Source of the DNA: Aureispira sp963837355
GTDB lineage: Bacteria > Bacteroidota > Bacteroidia > Chitinophagales > Saprospiraceae
Direction: 5' to 3'
Assembly (NCBI GenBank): GCA_963837355.1
Contig: CAWIMY010000002.1
Span: 124,001 to 188,000, forward strand
Length of the DNA: 64,000 bases
The position numbers and the translations under genes are program-made. Below, piece after piece: positions 8,864 through 17,140 of this stretch. Position 1 is the first letter of the stretch. Every line of letters starts with the position of its first letter. Under the pieces are notes generated by a model. That model was not told the origin of the DNA. It saw nothing but the letters and a program-made list of their open reading frames with translations, and did not search any database.

Positions 8864-10060
8864 ATGGCTAACAAAGAACTGTTAGGTAAACTGGCTCAAC
8901 TGGAGCAGTTGTTTACGCATTATCAAGCAAAAACTAAAAAAATAAAGCTCCAAGAGCAAAGTGAACAAGTGCAGCAACAAGTAGCACGGCTAAGTGCTGC
9001 CCATTCAAAATTACAGCAAGAGCTTAAAAAACAAACAAGTGACCAAGCAGCTGCTTTGACCAGTACCTTGGAGCAGGCTTCTACTTTGTCTGAGGAAGAA
9101 CTGACTGCTGCTTTGCAGGAGACTTGGCCTGACTTTTTGCCTACTACGGTAGAAATTATTGAGCACTGCTATTTGACTGTTTACACGGTTGGAATACTTA
9201 CTTATGAAGAAGGGGGAACACCTTTTGATAGTACATCTTTTGCCATTAATGAGCAAACAGTAGAGCATCTAAAGGTTAAGAAAAACAGCAAAGGAACTAT
9301 TGTTATCTACTCTAATTGGCGCTTTCATCAAAAAAATGAGTCCATTGGCTTCCATAGCTATGCCAATAGTATTTCTCATTCAATAAAAAATTATAAAATC
9401 ACTTGTACTTTTGAAGTAGATGCTGATGGTACTATTAATATTTACAAAGATGCGGTCTTAAAAATAACGGAGGAAGATGCTTCTATAATGGATTTGATCT
9501 TCGTAACCAAAAGCATAGACATAGATTTAGACAATGCTGATCGCCTCTCTATTTCAGGAGGTACCCAGATAAACACTACAGCAGTCTTTCCAAAAGGCAT
9601 CAAACAATGGCTTAGTACTAAAACGGTGGGCAAAGCAGAATTAATCAGAAGCTTTTCTTTGAAGTTGAGTGCTGCTAAAGCGGAAAAAGCTCCTTCAAGG
9701 CCTGTTGCTCCTGTGGAAAAGGAATTGGTCTTTGAGAAAGAGAATCAGGCGGTGTTGAGTAGCGATCAATTGAGAGTTTTATATCAATGGTGGAAGGAGT
9801 TGAAACCAGAATTAAAGTCAAAGATTCAAGAGCAAAAAGCTCAAGTAGTAATTACTGGATATGCTAGTAATACTGGAACAGAAAGATACAATCAACAATT
9901 GGGCAAGAAAAGAGCAGAAGATGCAAAAAAAATACTCTTAGATTTGATTGGAAATGATTCTTCTAATAAGCCTATTGCTGACATCATATCTAATAGTGAA
10001 GGGGAATGGATAGAAAACCCAAGACGTTGCCTAAAAATAGTCATACGCTCAAAACAGTAA
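8864..10060 (+). CDS. Coiled-coil protein with C-terminal OmpA-like domain (full-length module A)
   Basis: A 398-residue protein without a signal peptide. Residues about 1-75 are a Gln/Lys-rich coiled coil, about 85-260 a beta-rich domain of unknown type, about 265-300 an Ala/Pro/Lys/Glu linker, and about 300-398 an OmpA-like domain. The OmpA-like core includes VVITGYASNTGTERYNQQLG then KKRAEDAKKIL, matching the peptidoglycan-binding fold (ITGYASxTG, N-x-x-L-x-x-x-R-A). The linker and OmpA parts recur downstream in two shorter copies. The lack of a signal peptide is odd for a peptidoglycan binder. Base composition is more AT-rich than the flanking genes. Confidence 0.7.
   Translation: MANKELLGKLAQLEQLFTHYQAKTKKIKLQEQSEQVQQQVARLSAAHSKLQQELKKQTSDQAAALTSTLEQASTLSEEELTAALQETWPDFLPTTVEIIEHCYLTVYTVGILTYEEGGTPFDSTSFAINEQTVEHLKVKKNSKGTIVIYSNWRFHQKNESIGFHSYANSISHSIKNYKITCTFEVDADGTINIYKDAVLKITEEDASIMDLIFVTKSIDIDLDNADRLSISGGTQINTTAVFPKGIKQWLSTKTVGKAELIRSFSLKLSAAKAEKAPSRPVAPVEKELVFEKENQAVLSSDQLRVLYQWWKELKPELKSKIQEQKAQVVITGYASNTGTERYNQQLGKKRAEDAKKILLDLIGNDSSNKPIADIISNSEGEWIENPRRCLKIVIRSKQ
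9640..9768 (+). repeat. 129-bp perfect direct repeat, copy 1
   Basis: This segment encodes the linker between the beta-rich part and the OmpA-like domain of module A. It is identical, base for base by eye, to 10643-10771 (offset 1003). Perfect identity at DNA level over 129 bases, with divergent sequence on both sides, indicates a recent duplication or ongoing gene conversion. Confidence 0.9.
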
Positions 10061-10065
10061 GAATC

Positions 10066-10569
10066 ATGTATTTACTATTAATATTAGCGTTAATTCTAAG
10101 TTGCACCTCTTGTGAAAATAATACTAATGGAGACCCTGTTTCTAAGAAAGAACCAGCTCTTTATTTGGATAGTTTGATAAAGGAAGAGAATAAAAGGATA
10201 CATCTAGGTCAACATTTAGAAACTTACACACTTGATTTAGAGTATATAGATACCGTGCAATGGATGTTGACTACACCACACTATGGTAGATTGATTAAAT
10301 GGAAGAGAAGATTTGAAGGAGATACTATTTTACAACAATATGGAATGGATCAACTAGAGAATCATCTTATCATACATCTACTAGGTTCTGTAAATAATCA
10401 ACTTCCTATTAATATAACTAATAAACGTTTAGAGGATATTGAAAGAACTTTAACAGATATGATAGGTACTCGTTACAAAGCTAATGTTCCTGTTTTCAAA
10501 ATTTTAAAAACTGCTGTTTATGAAGAAAAAAACAGAGCTAGAATAAAAATAAACTACTTGCTCTATTGA
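10066..10569 (+). CDS. Small lipoprotein following OmpA module A
   Basis: A 167-residue predicted lipoprotein. The signal sequence is rich in Leu/Ile and ends in a Cys lipobox (ALILSC). The ATG at 10066 follows the stop of module A by five bases. The C-terminal third (NKRLEDIERTLTDMIG, then ...RARIKINYLL) can be aligned by eye with the end of the OmpA-like domain of module A (KKRAEDAKKILLDLIG ... RRCLKIVI). It may therefore be a diverged OmpA-like protein itself. Its placement straight after the module recalls effector-partner pairs, but no function is known. The gene is AT-rich. Confidence 0.6.
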   Translation: MYLLLILALILSCTSCENNTNGDPVSKKEPALYLDSLIKEENKRIHLGQHLETYTLDLEYIDTVQWMLTTPHYGRLIKWKRRFEGDTILQQYGMDQLENHLIIHLLGSVNNQLPINITNKRLEDIERTLTDMIGTRYKANVPVFKILKTAVYEEKNRARIKINYLLY

Positions 10570-10642
10570 GACCAAAAAGACAAACCACACCAACACCTAA
10601 CAATTAACTAATTATAAATCTGCCAATTCTTAGTAGAAGTGT

Positions 10643-10771
10643 ATTAATCAGAAGCTTTTCTTTGAAGTTGAGTGCTGCTAAAGCGGAAAAAGCTCCTTCA
10701 AGGCCTGTTGCTCCTGTGGAAAAGGAATTGGTCTTTGAGAAAGAGAATCAGGCGGTGTTGAGTAGCGATCA
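10643..10771 (+). repeat. 129-bp perfect direct repeat, copy 2
   Basis: Second copy of the 9640-9768 segment. The preceding bases are unrelated to module A, so the coiled coil and beta-rich domain are missing upstream of this copy. Confidence 0.9.
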
Positions 10772-11060
10772 GCGGAGCGTTTGCCTAGACTGGTGGCGGC
10801 AGTTGAAGCCTGAGGTGCAGGAGGCGATTCGAAATAGAGAGATGAAGATTAGAATTACAGGTTATACTAGCCCAACTGGAACAACAATTTATAATACCCA
10901 ATTAGCAGACAAAAGAGCTCAACATATTTCCGATATGTTAACTTATAAAATAGGTAAAGATACGAAGGGAGAATCATTGGCCATCATACAAGTTATTGGC
11001 GAAGGAGAAGATACAGACGATGATAGAAGATACGTTAAAATAGAAATAATGCAATTGTGA
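10662..11060 (+). CDS. 5'-truncated OmpA-like module B
   Basis: About 132 residues: the conserved linker followed by an OmpA-like domain whose sequence differs from module A after the repeat ends (RSVCLDWWRQLKPEVQEAI, then ITGYTSPTGTTIYN and LADKRAQHISDML). The frame stays open upstream to 10605 but contains no ATG, so the TTG at 10662 is only a nominal start. It may be a remnant or a silent donor cassette. The stop overlaps the GTG start of the next lipoprotein, which argues for at least former translation. It could swap into module A by recombination through the perfect repeat. Confidence 0.55.
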   Translation: MKLSAAKAEKAPSRPVAPVEKELVFEKENQAVLSSDQRSVCLDWWRQLKPEVQEAIRNREMKIRITGYTSPTGTTIYNTQLADKRAQHISDMLTYKIGKDTKGESLAIIQVIGEGEDTDDDRRYVKIEIMQL

Positions 11061-11563
11061 AACTACTACTAATATTGTGTGCAACTGCTCTATTTGGTTG
11101 TATGAACGATTCTCATCCACATAAAGAGGAGATTGTTCTAAAAGATAGCCTCCCTAGCAAACAGCTAGACAACAACAGATTGACTACAGAAGCTGTAGCA
11201 GAAAAAAAGTTAGTATTCCAATTCTATTTAGATACTACTTATAATTACTGTTGCCAAGCTATAGATTCTATAAACCAATGGATGAAGCAGTTACCAGATG
11301 GCTTGAGAGATAGTATTTCATCTCAGAAACTCTTTATTTTCAAAACTTATTACATAAAACACAAGCTCTTTAGTGAGGAAATGAAATATAGGAATATACT
11401 AATGTACGATAGAGCGTTAGAGGATCACTTGTACAGTAAAATAGGGTTTATTCAAGGCATTCCACTTGCTATATTTTCTACTAGAATACTAGCTTTAAGA
11501 GAAAATTATGGTAACAGAGAATTATTAATTGTTGAACTTAAAAGATTTAGATCTGTGGATTGA
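11057..11563 (+). CDS. Small lipoprotein following OmpA module B
   Basis: A 168-residue predicted lipoprotein starting with GTG in a GTGA overlap with module B. The signal sequence ends in the lipobox ALFGC. Middle segments (SINQWMKQL, RALEDHLYSKIG and GIPLAI) resemble, by eye, segments of the lipoprotein after module A (TVQWML, MDQLENHLIIHLLG, QLPINI), suggesting the two are distant relatives. The function is unknown. The alternation of OmpA module and lipoprotein is the main clue. Confidence 0.6.
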   Translation: MKLLLILCATALFGCMNDSHPHKEEIVLKDSLPSKQLDNNRLTTEAVAEKKLVFQFYLDTTYNYCCQAIDSINQWMKQLPDGLRDSISSQKLFIFKTYYIKHKLFSEEMKYRNILMYDRALEDHLYSKIGFIQGIPLAIFSTRILALRENYGNRELLIVELKRFRSVD

Positions 11564-11622
11564 AATTGTTAAAAAAACCTTCTTTTCAGATACTAAAGAT
11601 TGCTTTGGAGTTAAGTATATAG

Positions 11623-11922
11623 ATGTACCTGTATCTCAGCCTTCGGGTGGAGCAAGAGAATCAGGCGGTTTCGAGTAGCGATCAATTGAGAGTTTTGTAT
11701 CAATGGTGGAAGGAGTTGAAACCAGAATTAAAGTCAAAAATTCAAGAGCAAAAAGCTCAAATAGTAATTACTGGATATGCTAGTAGTACTGGAACAGAAA
11801 GATACAATCAACAATTGGGTAATAAGAGAGCTAAACACGTTGCTGAAATGTTGATGTATAAAATAGGTATACATTTGAACGGAGATATTCCTGTATTTGA
11901 TGTCTTGTACAGCTATGAATAA
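11623..11922 (+). CDS. Third OmpA-like module (C), fused out of context
   Basis: About 99 residues, of which residues 10-68 are nearly identical to module A (DNA 11651-11819 against 9735-9903, with only a handful of mismatches). Beyond that the C-terminus is different (LMYKIGIHLNGDIPVF). The first nine residues have no counterpart in module A. A different reading frame (EIVKKTFFSDTKDCFGVKYI, beginning near 11561) runs into the module and stops at 11679. This looks like a recombination scar, so the module is likely a silent cassette or pseudogene. Confidence 0.45.
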   Translation: MYLYLSLRVEQENQAVSSSDQLRVLYQWWKELKPELKSKIQEQKAQIVITGYASSTGTERYNQQLGNKRAKHVAEMLMYKIGIHLNGDIPVFDVLYSYE

Positions 11923-12000
11923 AGTAGGGTTATCCAAAGTGAAGTTTATCTAGATATCAAGGAGGTCATTACCCCTCCTTATCACTAAAAACAAACAACC

Positions 12001-12348
12001 ATGTCAACCAACGATTTGAATAACGAGCAAGCAAAAAATTACGCGTTCTTAAAAGAAATGTACGAAGATCCGTACTTTCCTGATAACTTGGTCGACAAAG
12101 GCAAAGCCTTATTCGTCCAACTCTGTGCGGCCATCGAGCAGCAACAACCAGCGACGTTAAAAGAGTTCTATGCCTTGACACAAGCAACGACCGAGCAATT
12201 TAACCAATTGGCCGTGGAATTTGAGGCGCAAGAAAGTGAAATAGAAACCGTTGCCCGCGAGGCCATTGCCTTGGATATGATGATGCTGAGTTTGTTTTAC
12301 GGCTACGAAGCAGACGCCGAAGAAATGATTGACAATAGAGATTGGTAA
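12001..12348 (+). CDS. DUF5713-like small protein
   Basis: A 115-residue acidic, helical protein. The N-terminal pattern NYAFLKEMYEDPYFPDNLVDKGK matches what I recall of the DUF5713 family, whose function is unknown. I could not search for it. It lies 20 bases before the DUF58 gene and marks the right edge of the accessory segment inside the moxR-Bat operon. No signal peptide or membrane segment is seen. Confidence 0.65.
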   Translation: MSTNDLNNEQAKNYAFLKEMYEDPYFPDNLVDKGKALFVQLCAAIEQQQPATLKEFYALTQATTEQFNQLAVEFEAQESEIETVAREAIALDMMMLSLFYGYEADAEEMIDNRDW

Positions 12349-12367
12349 GCCACTAGATCAAAGAAGG

Positions 12368-13237
12368 ATGAACATTACAGAACTACTCAAAAAAGTACGC
12401 CGAATTGAGCTCAAAACGCGGGGCTTGTCCAACCAAGTTTTTTCGGGCAACTACAAAACGCGTTTTAAAGGCCGAGGCATGTCTTTTAGCGAGGTGCGCC
12501 CCTACCAATATGGGGACGATGTGCGCAACATCGACTGGAATGTAACGGCCCGTACCAATGAGCCACACGTCAAGATTTTTGAAGAAGAACGCGAGTTGAC
12601 TTTTATGCTGCTGATTGACATTAGCGGCTCGGCCTATTTTGGCTCTAGCCAACAATACAAGCTAGAGGTAGCCACTGAAATTGCCGCGACCTTGGCTTTT
12701 TCGGCCAGTGTTAACAACGATAAGGTAGGCGCGATCTTTTTTTCCGATAAGGTAGAAAAATTTGTGCCGCCCAAAAAAGGCAAACCGCACATCTTGCGTA
12801 TTTTGCGGGACATGTTGTATTTGGAGCCTAAGCAAGCAACTACTGACCTCAACGAGCCGTTGAAGTACCTGACCAATATTATTAACAAGCGTTGTACAGC
12901 CTTTATTCTATCGGATTTCATGACCCAAGATTATGAAAAAGCCATTCGCTTGGCGGCCAACCGCCACGATATTATTGGCTTGCACTTATACGATCCACTC
13001 GAAGAGCGCCTCCCCAACGTAGGCTTACTGCCGGTACTGGATGCTGAAACGGGGCAGACTCGCTGGGTAGACACGTCGTCTAAGGCTTTGCGCCAAGCCT
13101 ATGAAGAGCATTATAATCACAACGTACATTACTTCAAAACGACTTTTTTGCGCAACAATGCGGACGTCTTAAGTATTAGTACAGCACAAGCTTATTTAAC
13201 TACTTTAATAAAATTCTTTAAAGAACGCCGTTCCTAG
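12368..13237 (+). CDS. DUF58 (VWA-like) protein of the MoxR-Bat operon
   Basis: A 289-residue DUF58 protein, the usual partner of MoxR ATPases. It has the family signature RGMSFSEVRPYQYGDDVRNI followed by DWNVTAR, then a VWA-like core beginning FMLLIDISGS with an altered metal-binding (MIDAS) motif. The ATG at 12368 is preceded by AAGAAGG; a longer start at 12329 would overlap the preceding gene. It ends exactly where the BatD-like gene begins (TAG then ATG), so the genes are co-transcribed. A cytoplasmic role linking MoxR with membrane VWA proteins is inferred from the family. Confidence 0.9.
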   Translation: MNITELLKKVRRIELKTRGLSNQVFSGNYKTRFKGRGMSFSEVRPYQYGDDVRNIDWNVTARTNEPHVKIFEEERELTFMLLIDISGSAYFGSSQQYKLEVATEIAATLAFSASVNNDKVGAIFFSDKVEKFVPPKKGKPHILRILRDMLYLEPKQATTDLNEPLKYLTNIINKRCTAFILSDFMTQDYEKAIRLAANRHDIIGLHLYDPLEERLPNVGLLPVLDAETGQTRWVDTSSKALRQAYEEHYNHNVHYFKTTFLRNNADVLSISTAQAYLTTLIKFFKERRS

Positions 13238-14233
13238 ATGCTACTACGTTATTTCTGGTATTTATTGTGGATAAGTTGCCCGCTGGCAACACTTGGGGCG
13301 CAAGCGCAAGTCACGATTTTGGCCGATAGCACAGAAATGCTAATCGGGGACCCTTTGGGCTTACGCATCGTGGTCAATGTACCGCGCGGGGCACAGCCTG
13401 TGTTCTCTTCCTTTAGCAAAACACTGGAGCAAGAAGAGGTTTTGGAATTACTAGAGCAAGGCGAGCAAAAATTCACTTCGGGGGAGGTCAACGACACCTA
13501 TGAATTGCCTTTTGTCATCACTGCTTGGGAGCCTGGACAATACAGCCTCGCCGAGTTTACCGTACGTTACAAAGAAAGAAATAGAGACAGCGTTTACCAG
13601 TTGCAGGCTCCGCCTTTTAATTTTGTAGCGGCTGCGCCGCAAGTGACAGGCGACAGCACCTATGTAGCAGATATTAAAACCATCATTGCCGAGCCGCTCA
13701 ATTTTTGGGATTACCTTTATCGCGTGCTGACGCATCCAGTGGTCGCTATTTTATTGTTTTTGATGCTCTCCTTTACGGCGTTCTATAGCCTGATACAATA
13801 CAAAAATCGCCTCAAAGAGCGCCGCGAGCGGCAAACAGCCGAGCAATGGATCTTGGAACAATTGGAGCAATTGGAGGCACAGGATTATTTGTCCCAACAC
13901 AACTTTATAGCTTATCATACTAGAATTTCCTTGATCTTAAGAAGCTATTTGCGCCACCGCTTCAAAGTGGAGGCCTTGGAACAACCCAACAGTTATTTCT
14001 TGCCCAAAGTAGCCGTGCATCCTTATCTACAAGGGACAACCCTGTTCGAGGAAATAACCACCGTGTTGGAGCAAGCGGATCTTATCAAATTCGCGAAAGC
14101 GTCTCCCCTACCCATTGCCAATGAAAAAGCGGCGACCTTGATCCGCGACTTAGTGAAACTTGTACGTGCGCGTTTGGCAGCAGCCGAGGCCCAAAAAGCC
14201 TTGGCCGCGCGTGCTCCTAAATCTGTTCGATAA
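13238..14233 (+). CDS. Membrane protein of the Bat operon (BatD/DUF4381-like)
   Basis: A 331-residue protein with a signal peptide (residues about 1-23), a periplasmic beta-rich domain (about 24-160), one transmembrane helix at about 168-188 (LLFLMLSFTAFYSLI), and a cytoplasmic helical tail. This layout fits the extra Bat-operon protein found between DUF58 and BatA in Bacteroidota. It starts directly after the DUF58 stop, and its own stop overlaps the BatA start by one base. It likely anchors or senses for the MoxR/VWA complex; the exact role is unknown. Confidence 0.75.
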   Translation: MLLRYFWYLLWISCPLATLGAQAQVTILADSTEMLIGDPLGLRIVVNVPRGAQPVFSSFSKTLEQEEVLELLEQGEQKFTSGEVNDTYELPFVITAWEPGQYSLAEFTVRYKERNRDSVYQLQAPPFNFVAAAPQVTGDSTYVADIKTIIAEPLNFWDYLYRVLTHPVVAILLFLMLSFTAFYSLIQYKNRLKERRERQTAEQWILEQLEQLEAQDYLSQHNFIAYHTRISLILRSYLRHRFKVEALEQPNSYFLPKVAVHPYLQGTTLFEEITTVLEQADLIKFAKASPLPIANEKAATLIRDLVKLVRARLAAAEAQKALAARAPKSVR

Positions 14234-15234
14234 TGACTGTTCAAGGACTAGAATTTGCCCAACCCTACTGGCTCTTACTGTTGCTTTTGTTGCCGTTGCT
14301 AGGTATTTATTATTATAAAAAACAACAGAATTACTATGCGACGCTCCGCCTTTCTTCGACGGCAGGTTTTTTGCCCGAAGATAGTTGGCGGGTCACTTGG
14401 CGGCCTGTGATACAAGTGCTGCAACTGGCGGCCATTACGTGTTTGATTGTCGCTATGGCACGTCCGCGCTTGGTTTTGGTCAAGGAAAACGTAGAGGTGG
14501 AAGGTATTGATATTATAATTTCTATGGATGTCTCCATGTCTATGTTAGCCAAAGATTTTGAGCCCAATCGTTTGGAAGTTTCCAAGCAAGTTGCAAAAGA
14601 ATTTGTCAGCCAGCGGCCTTATGACCGTATGGGCTTGGTCGTTTTTGGAGGCGAGAGCTTTACACAATGTCCTTTGACCACCGATCACGAGGTTTTGAAG
14701 ACCTTTTTGAGCAATGTCCAATCGGGCTTACTCAAGCCCGGTACTGCCATTGGAATGGGCTTAGCCACCGCCGTCAAACGCCTAGAAGAGAGCGAAACCA
14801 AATCTAAAATCATCATTTTATTGACGGATGGAGAAGAAAATGAAGGCTATGTCCGTTCGCCGCAAGCGATCCGCCTCGCCAAGGATTTTGGTGTCAAAGT
14901 CTATACCATTGGCGTTGGCAGCAAAGGACAAGCGCAAATGCCTGACGGTATTCGCCCCGATGGGAGTTATACGTACCGCTGGGTTCGGGTAAATATTGAT
15001 GAAGAATTGCTAACGCGGATTGCGACAGAGACAGGAGGGCAGTATTTCAGAGCCAAGGATTTAGAGGAATTAAAGGCGGTGTATCGAGAAATTGACAAGC
15101 TGGAACGCAGCAAAATTGAGACGACCACCATTCGCAATTACACCGATCAATTCCATTATTTTATTTGGGCGGCCTTAGTGTTTATCTTTCTACAATTGGT
15201 CCTATCCAATACTATTTTTAAAACCATTGTCTAA
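14233..15234 (+). CDS. batA: VWA-domain membrane protein BatA
   Basis: A 333-residue inner-membrane protein. Two N-terminal hydrophobic helices (about 13-25 and 58-76) precede a VWA domain with a MIDAS motif (D99-V-S101-M-S103), the later TAIGMG threonine and the LLTDGEEN aspartate. A C-terminal helix lies at about 310-330. BatA proteins of Bacteroidota contribute to oxidative and aerobic stress tolerance with MoxR. Its order in the operon, ahead of a second VWA gene, supports the BatA name. Confidence 0.88.
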   Translation: MTVQGLEFAQPYWLLLLLLLPLLGIYYYKKQQNYYATLRLSSTAGFLPEDSWRVTWRPVIQVLQLAAITCLIVAMARPRLVLVKENVEVEGIDIIISMDVSMSMLAKDFEPNRLEVSKQVAKEFVSQRPYDRMGLVVFGGESFTQCPLTTDHEVLKTFLSNVQSGLLKPGTAIGMGLATAVKRLEESETKSKIIILLTDGEENEGYVRSPQAIRLAKDFGVKVYTIGVGSKGQAQMPDGIRPDGSYTYRWVRVNIDEELLTRIATETGGQYFRAKDLEELKAVYREIDKLERSKIETTTIRNYTDQFHYFIWAALVFIFLQLVLSNTIFKTIV

Positions 15235-15242
15235 GCAGTATT

Positions 15243-16253
15243 ATGTTTCATTTTGAACAAACGGCCTATTTCTACTTGCTTTTTCTACTTCCGATTGCTA
15301 TCGCGTTGTTTGTAGGGGCGCTTTGGCAGACGCAACAAATGCGCGCACATTTTGGCCATTTATTAGGCTTAGAACGCTTGGCACCCAACATTTCTAAATA
15401 CAAACGCCCCCTCAAATTCACCTTGCTCCTATTGGCTTTTACGCTGTTGGTGGTCGCTTTGGCGAATCCTAGAATGGGCAATACGACCCAATCGGTAGAG
15501 CGCGAAGGCGTAGATGTCTACATTGCCTTGGATATTTCACGCAGTATGTGGGCACAGGACGTAAAGCCCAATCGGATGGAGCGTGCGCGGCAGTTTGCTC
15601 AAAAACTAGTACAAGAATTACGGGGAGATCGGATAGGCTTGATTGTATTTGCGGGCTACCCTTATTTGCAAATGCCACTCACTACCGACTATGCGGCCGC
15701 CACTTCCTTTATACAAATTGCCAGCCCAAAACTGGATGTCAGCCAAGGAACAGCCATTGAATCGGCCATTGATCAAGTGGTCGAAATTAGCGCCAAGGAA
15801 GGCCAAGAAAAACAGCGCGCAATTGTTGTAATTACTGATGGCGAAAACCACGAAATAACCGCGCCACAAGCTGCCCAAAATGCCAAAGAAAAGGACATTA
15901 CTACCTTTGTAATCGGAATTGGTACCGAGGCAGGTGCGCCTATTCCTGTACAAGAAGGACGTATTGCACAATTTCAGCGCGACCAACAGGGCAACGTCGT
16001 ACAAAGTAAAATGAATACGCCCTTGCTCAAAGAAATTGCCCAAAAGGGCGGCGGTACCTTTTACAAAGCCAATCAAAAAGTAGATTTGGTCTTGGCGCGC
16101 CTGCGCCAGCAACTCTCTAAGCTGGAGCGGTCGAGTTTTGAGCAACAAGAGTTTGACATCTATGAAACCTATTACCAGTACTTCGTAGCGGTTGCGTTAT
16201 TGTTCCTCCTAATAGAATTTACGATCAGTTACCGTAAAAACAAGTGGCTTTAA
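15243..16253 (+). CDS. batB: VWA-domain membrane protein BatB
   Basis: A 336-residue paralogue of the preceding gene with the same layout: two N-terminal helices (about 10-28 and 58-75), a VWA domain with MIDAS residues D97-I-S99-R-S101, VVITDGENHE, and a terminal helix (about 315-332). It lies 8 bases after batA. The usual next genes, a TPR BatC and a BatD, are not here. The plus-strand run ends and a minus-strand gene overlaps the stop by four bases, so the operon is shorter than the classical set. Confidence 0.88.
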   Translation: MFHFEQTAYFYLLFLLPIAIALFVGALWQTQQMRAHFGHLLGLERLAPNISKYKRPLKFTLLLLAFTLLVVALANPRMGNTTQSVEREGVDVYIALDISRSMWAQDVKPNRMERARQFAQKLVQELRGDRIGLIVFAGYPYLQMPLTTDYAAATSFIQIASPKLDVSQGTAIESAIDQVVEISAKEGQEKQRAIVVITDGENHEITAPQAAQNAKEKDITTFVIGIGTEAGAPIPVQEGRIAQFQRDQQGNVVQSKMNTPLLKEIAQKGGGTFYKANQKVDLVLARLRQQLSKLERSSFEQQEFDIYETYYQYFVAVALLFLLIEFTISYRKNKWL

Positions 16254-16636
16254 CCTTCCATTTTATACAAACGCATTTTCAGCGTATCGTCCTCCTCCAT
16301 TGGAAACACCAATTGCAAAGAGTCTTGAACAAAGCGGAAAGCGGCATTAACAGGCACAGAATCTTGCTGACTAGTAAAACTCAGCCATTGCCCATCCAAG
16401 ACATAGCGCCCCGTGTCGCGGTGCGCGGCATTCCCAAAGCGGCGATAGCCATTCTCCGTATCAAACCAAAAGCCATTCTCTTGGGTCGGGTCACTACTTT
16501 TGCTAATGTCCTTTCCACCAAAAGACACTTTATCAATTTTCCAATTGCCTGCCAATTTTTCTCTATCCAGTTGTTCTTTGCTCTGGCAAGCCATCCAAAA
16601 AGTACTACACAGTACTAGGCCAATTACATATTTCAT
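16250..16636 (-). CDS. Small lipoprotein, lipocalin-like
   Basis: A 128-residue predicted lipoprotein with signal sequence and lipobox FWMAC. The mature part begins LAGNWKIDKVSFGGKDI and alternates short beta-strands (GYRRFG, GRYVLDGQWLSF), as in small lipocalin-like proteins of Bacteroidota. The start at 16636 overlaps the OsmC stop by four bases (ATGA), so the two are translationally coupled. Its stop overlaps that of batB on the opposite strand. The ligand is unknown. Confidence 0.7.
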   Translation of the reverse strand: MKYVIGLVLCSTFWMACQSKEQLDREKLAGNWKIDKVSFGGKDISKSSDPTQENGFWFDTENGYRRFGNAAHRDTGRYVLDGQWLSFTSQQDSVPVNAAFRFVQDSLQLVFPMEEDDTLKMRLYKMEG

Positions 16637-17076
16637 CCTTCTATTAAAGTTGTTTTGATAACGGTTTGAGAGATCAAGGTTTTGTGTACAGGACATTTAT
16701 CCGCGATGTTTAACAGCCGCTTGATTTGTTCCTCGTCCAAATCGCCTTTGAGGTGAATTTGGCGCTCAATAACGTCTACTTTGGAGGTACTCGCCTCACA
16801 TTTTACGCAATCTTGGTAATAATCGTTAGAATGGCGCAGCTGTACTTCTACCCCTTCTAGGGGCCATTTTTTGCGGCCTGCATAGAGGCGGAGCGTCATG
16901 GCCGTACAAGCCCCCAAACTAGAGAGCAAATAATCGTAGGGGGTCGGCCCTAAACCGCTTCCGCCCACACTCTTGGGCTCATCGGCGGTCAGTTGATAAT
17001 CACTGGCGTGAATGGTGGTCATAAACCCCTCTTGTCCAATCGTTACCCGTACAGGGTACGTTTCTTCTGTACTCAT
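16633..17076 (-). CDS. OsmC-family peroxide-reducing protein
   Basis: A 147-residue OsmC/Ohr-superfamily protein that reduces organic hydroperoxides with two cysteines. The expected elements are present: SVGGSGLGPTPYDYLLSSLG then a Cys in GACTAMTLRLYA, and the second Cys in DKCPVHKTL. Such proteins are cytoplasmic and often respond to oxidative stress, which fits the adjacent Bat operon. It is coupled to the downstream lipoprotein. Ohr and YhfA sub-types are not separated here; the sequence looks closer to YhfA-like OsmC. Confidence 0.85.
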   Translation of the reverse strand: MSTEETYPVRVTIGQEGFMTTIHASDYQLTADEPKSVGGSGLGPTPYDYLLSSLGACTAMTLRLYAGRKKWPLEGVEVQLRHSNDYYQDCVKCEASTSKVDVIERQIHLKGDLDEEQIKRLLNIADKCPVHKTLISQTVIKTTLIEG

Positions 17077-17140
17077 CGTTGTGGCTTTTACAAAGAATTT
17101 CTTTAAAATCGTTCTTGTATAAACTTACTAAAAAATCTCG

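Noticed and set aside
8864..11922. Insertion-sequence origin of the repeated OmpA modules
   Set aside because: No transposase frame, terminal inverted repeats or target-site duplication is seen; the repeats are coding segments.
15618..16148. Minus-strand 176-codon frame opposite batB
   Set aside because: It lies entirely within the VWA gene with an intact MIDAS motif and has no coding features of its own.
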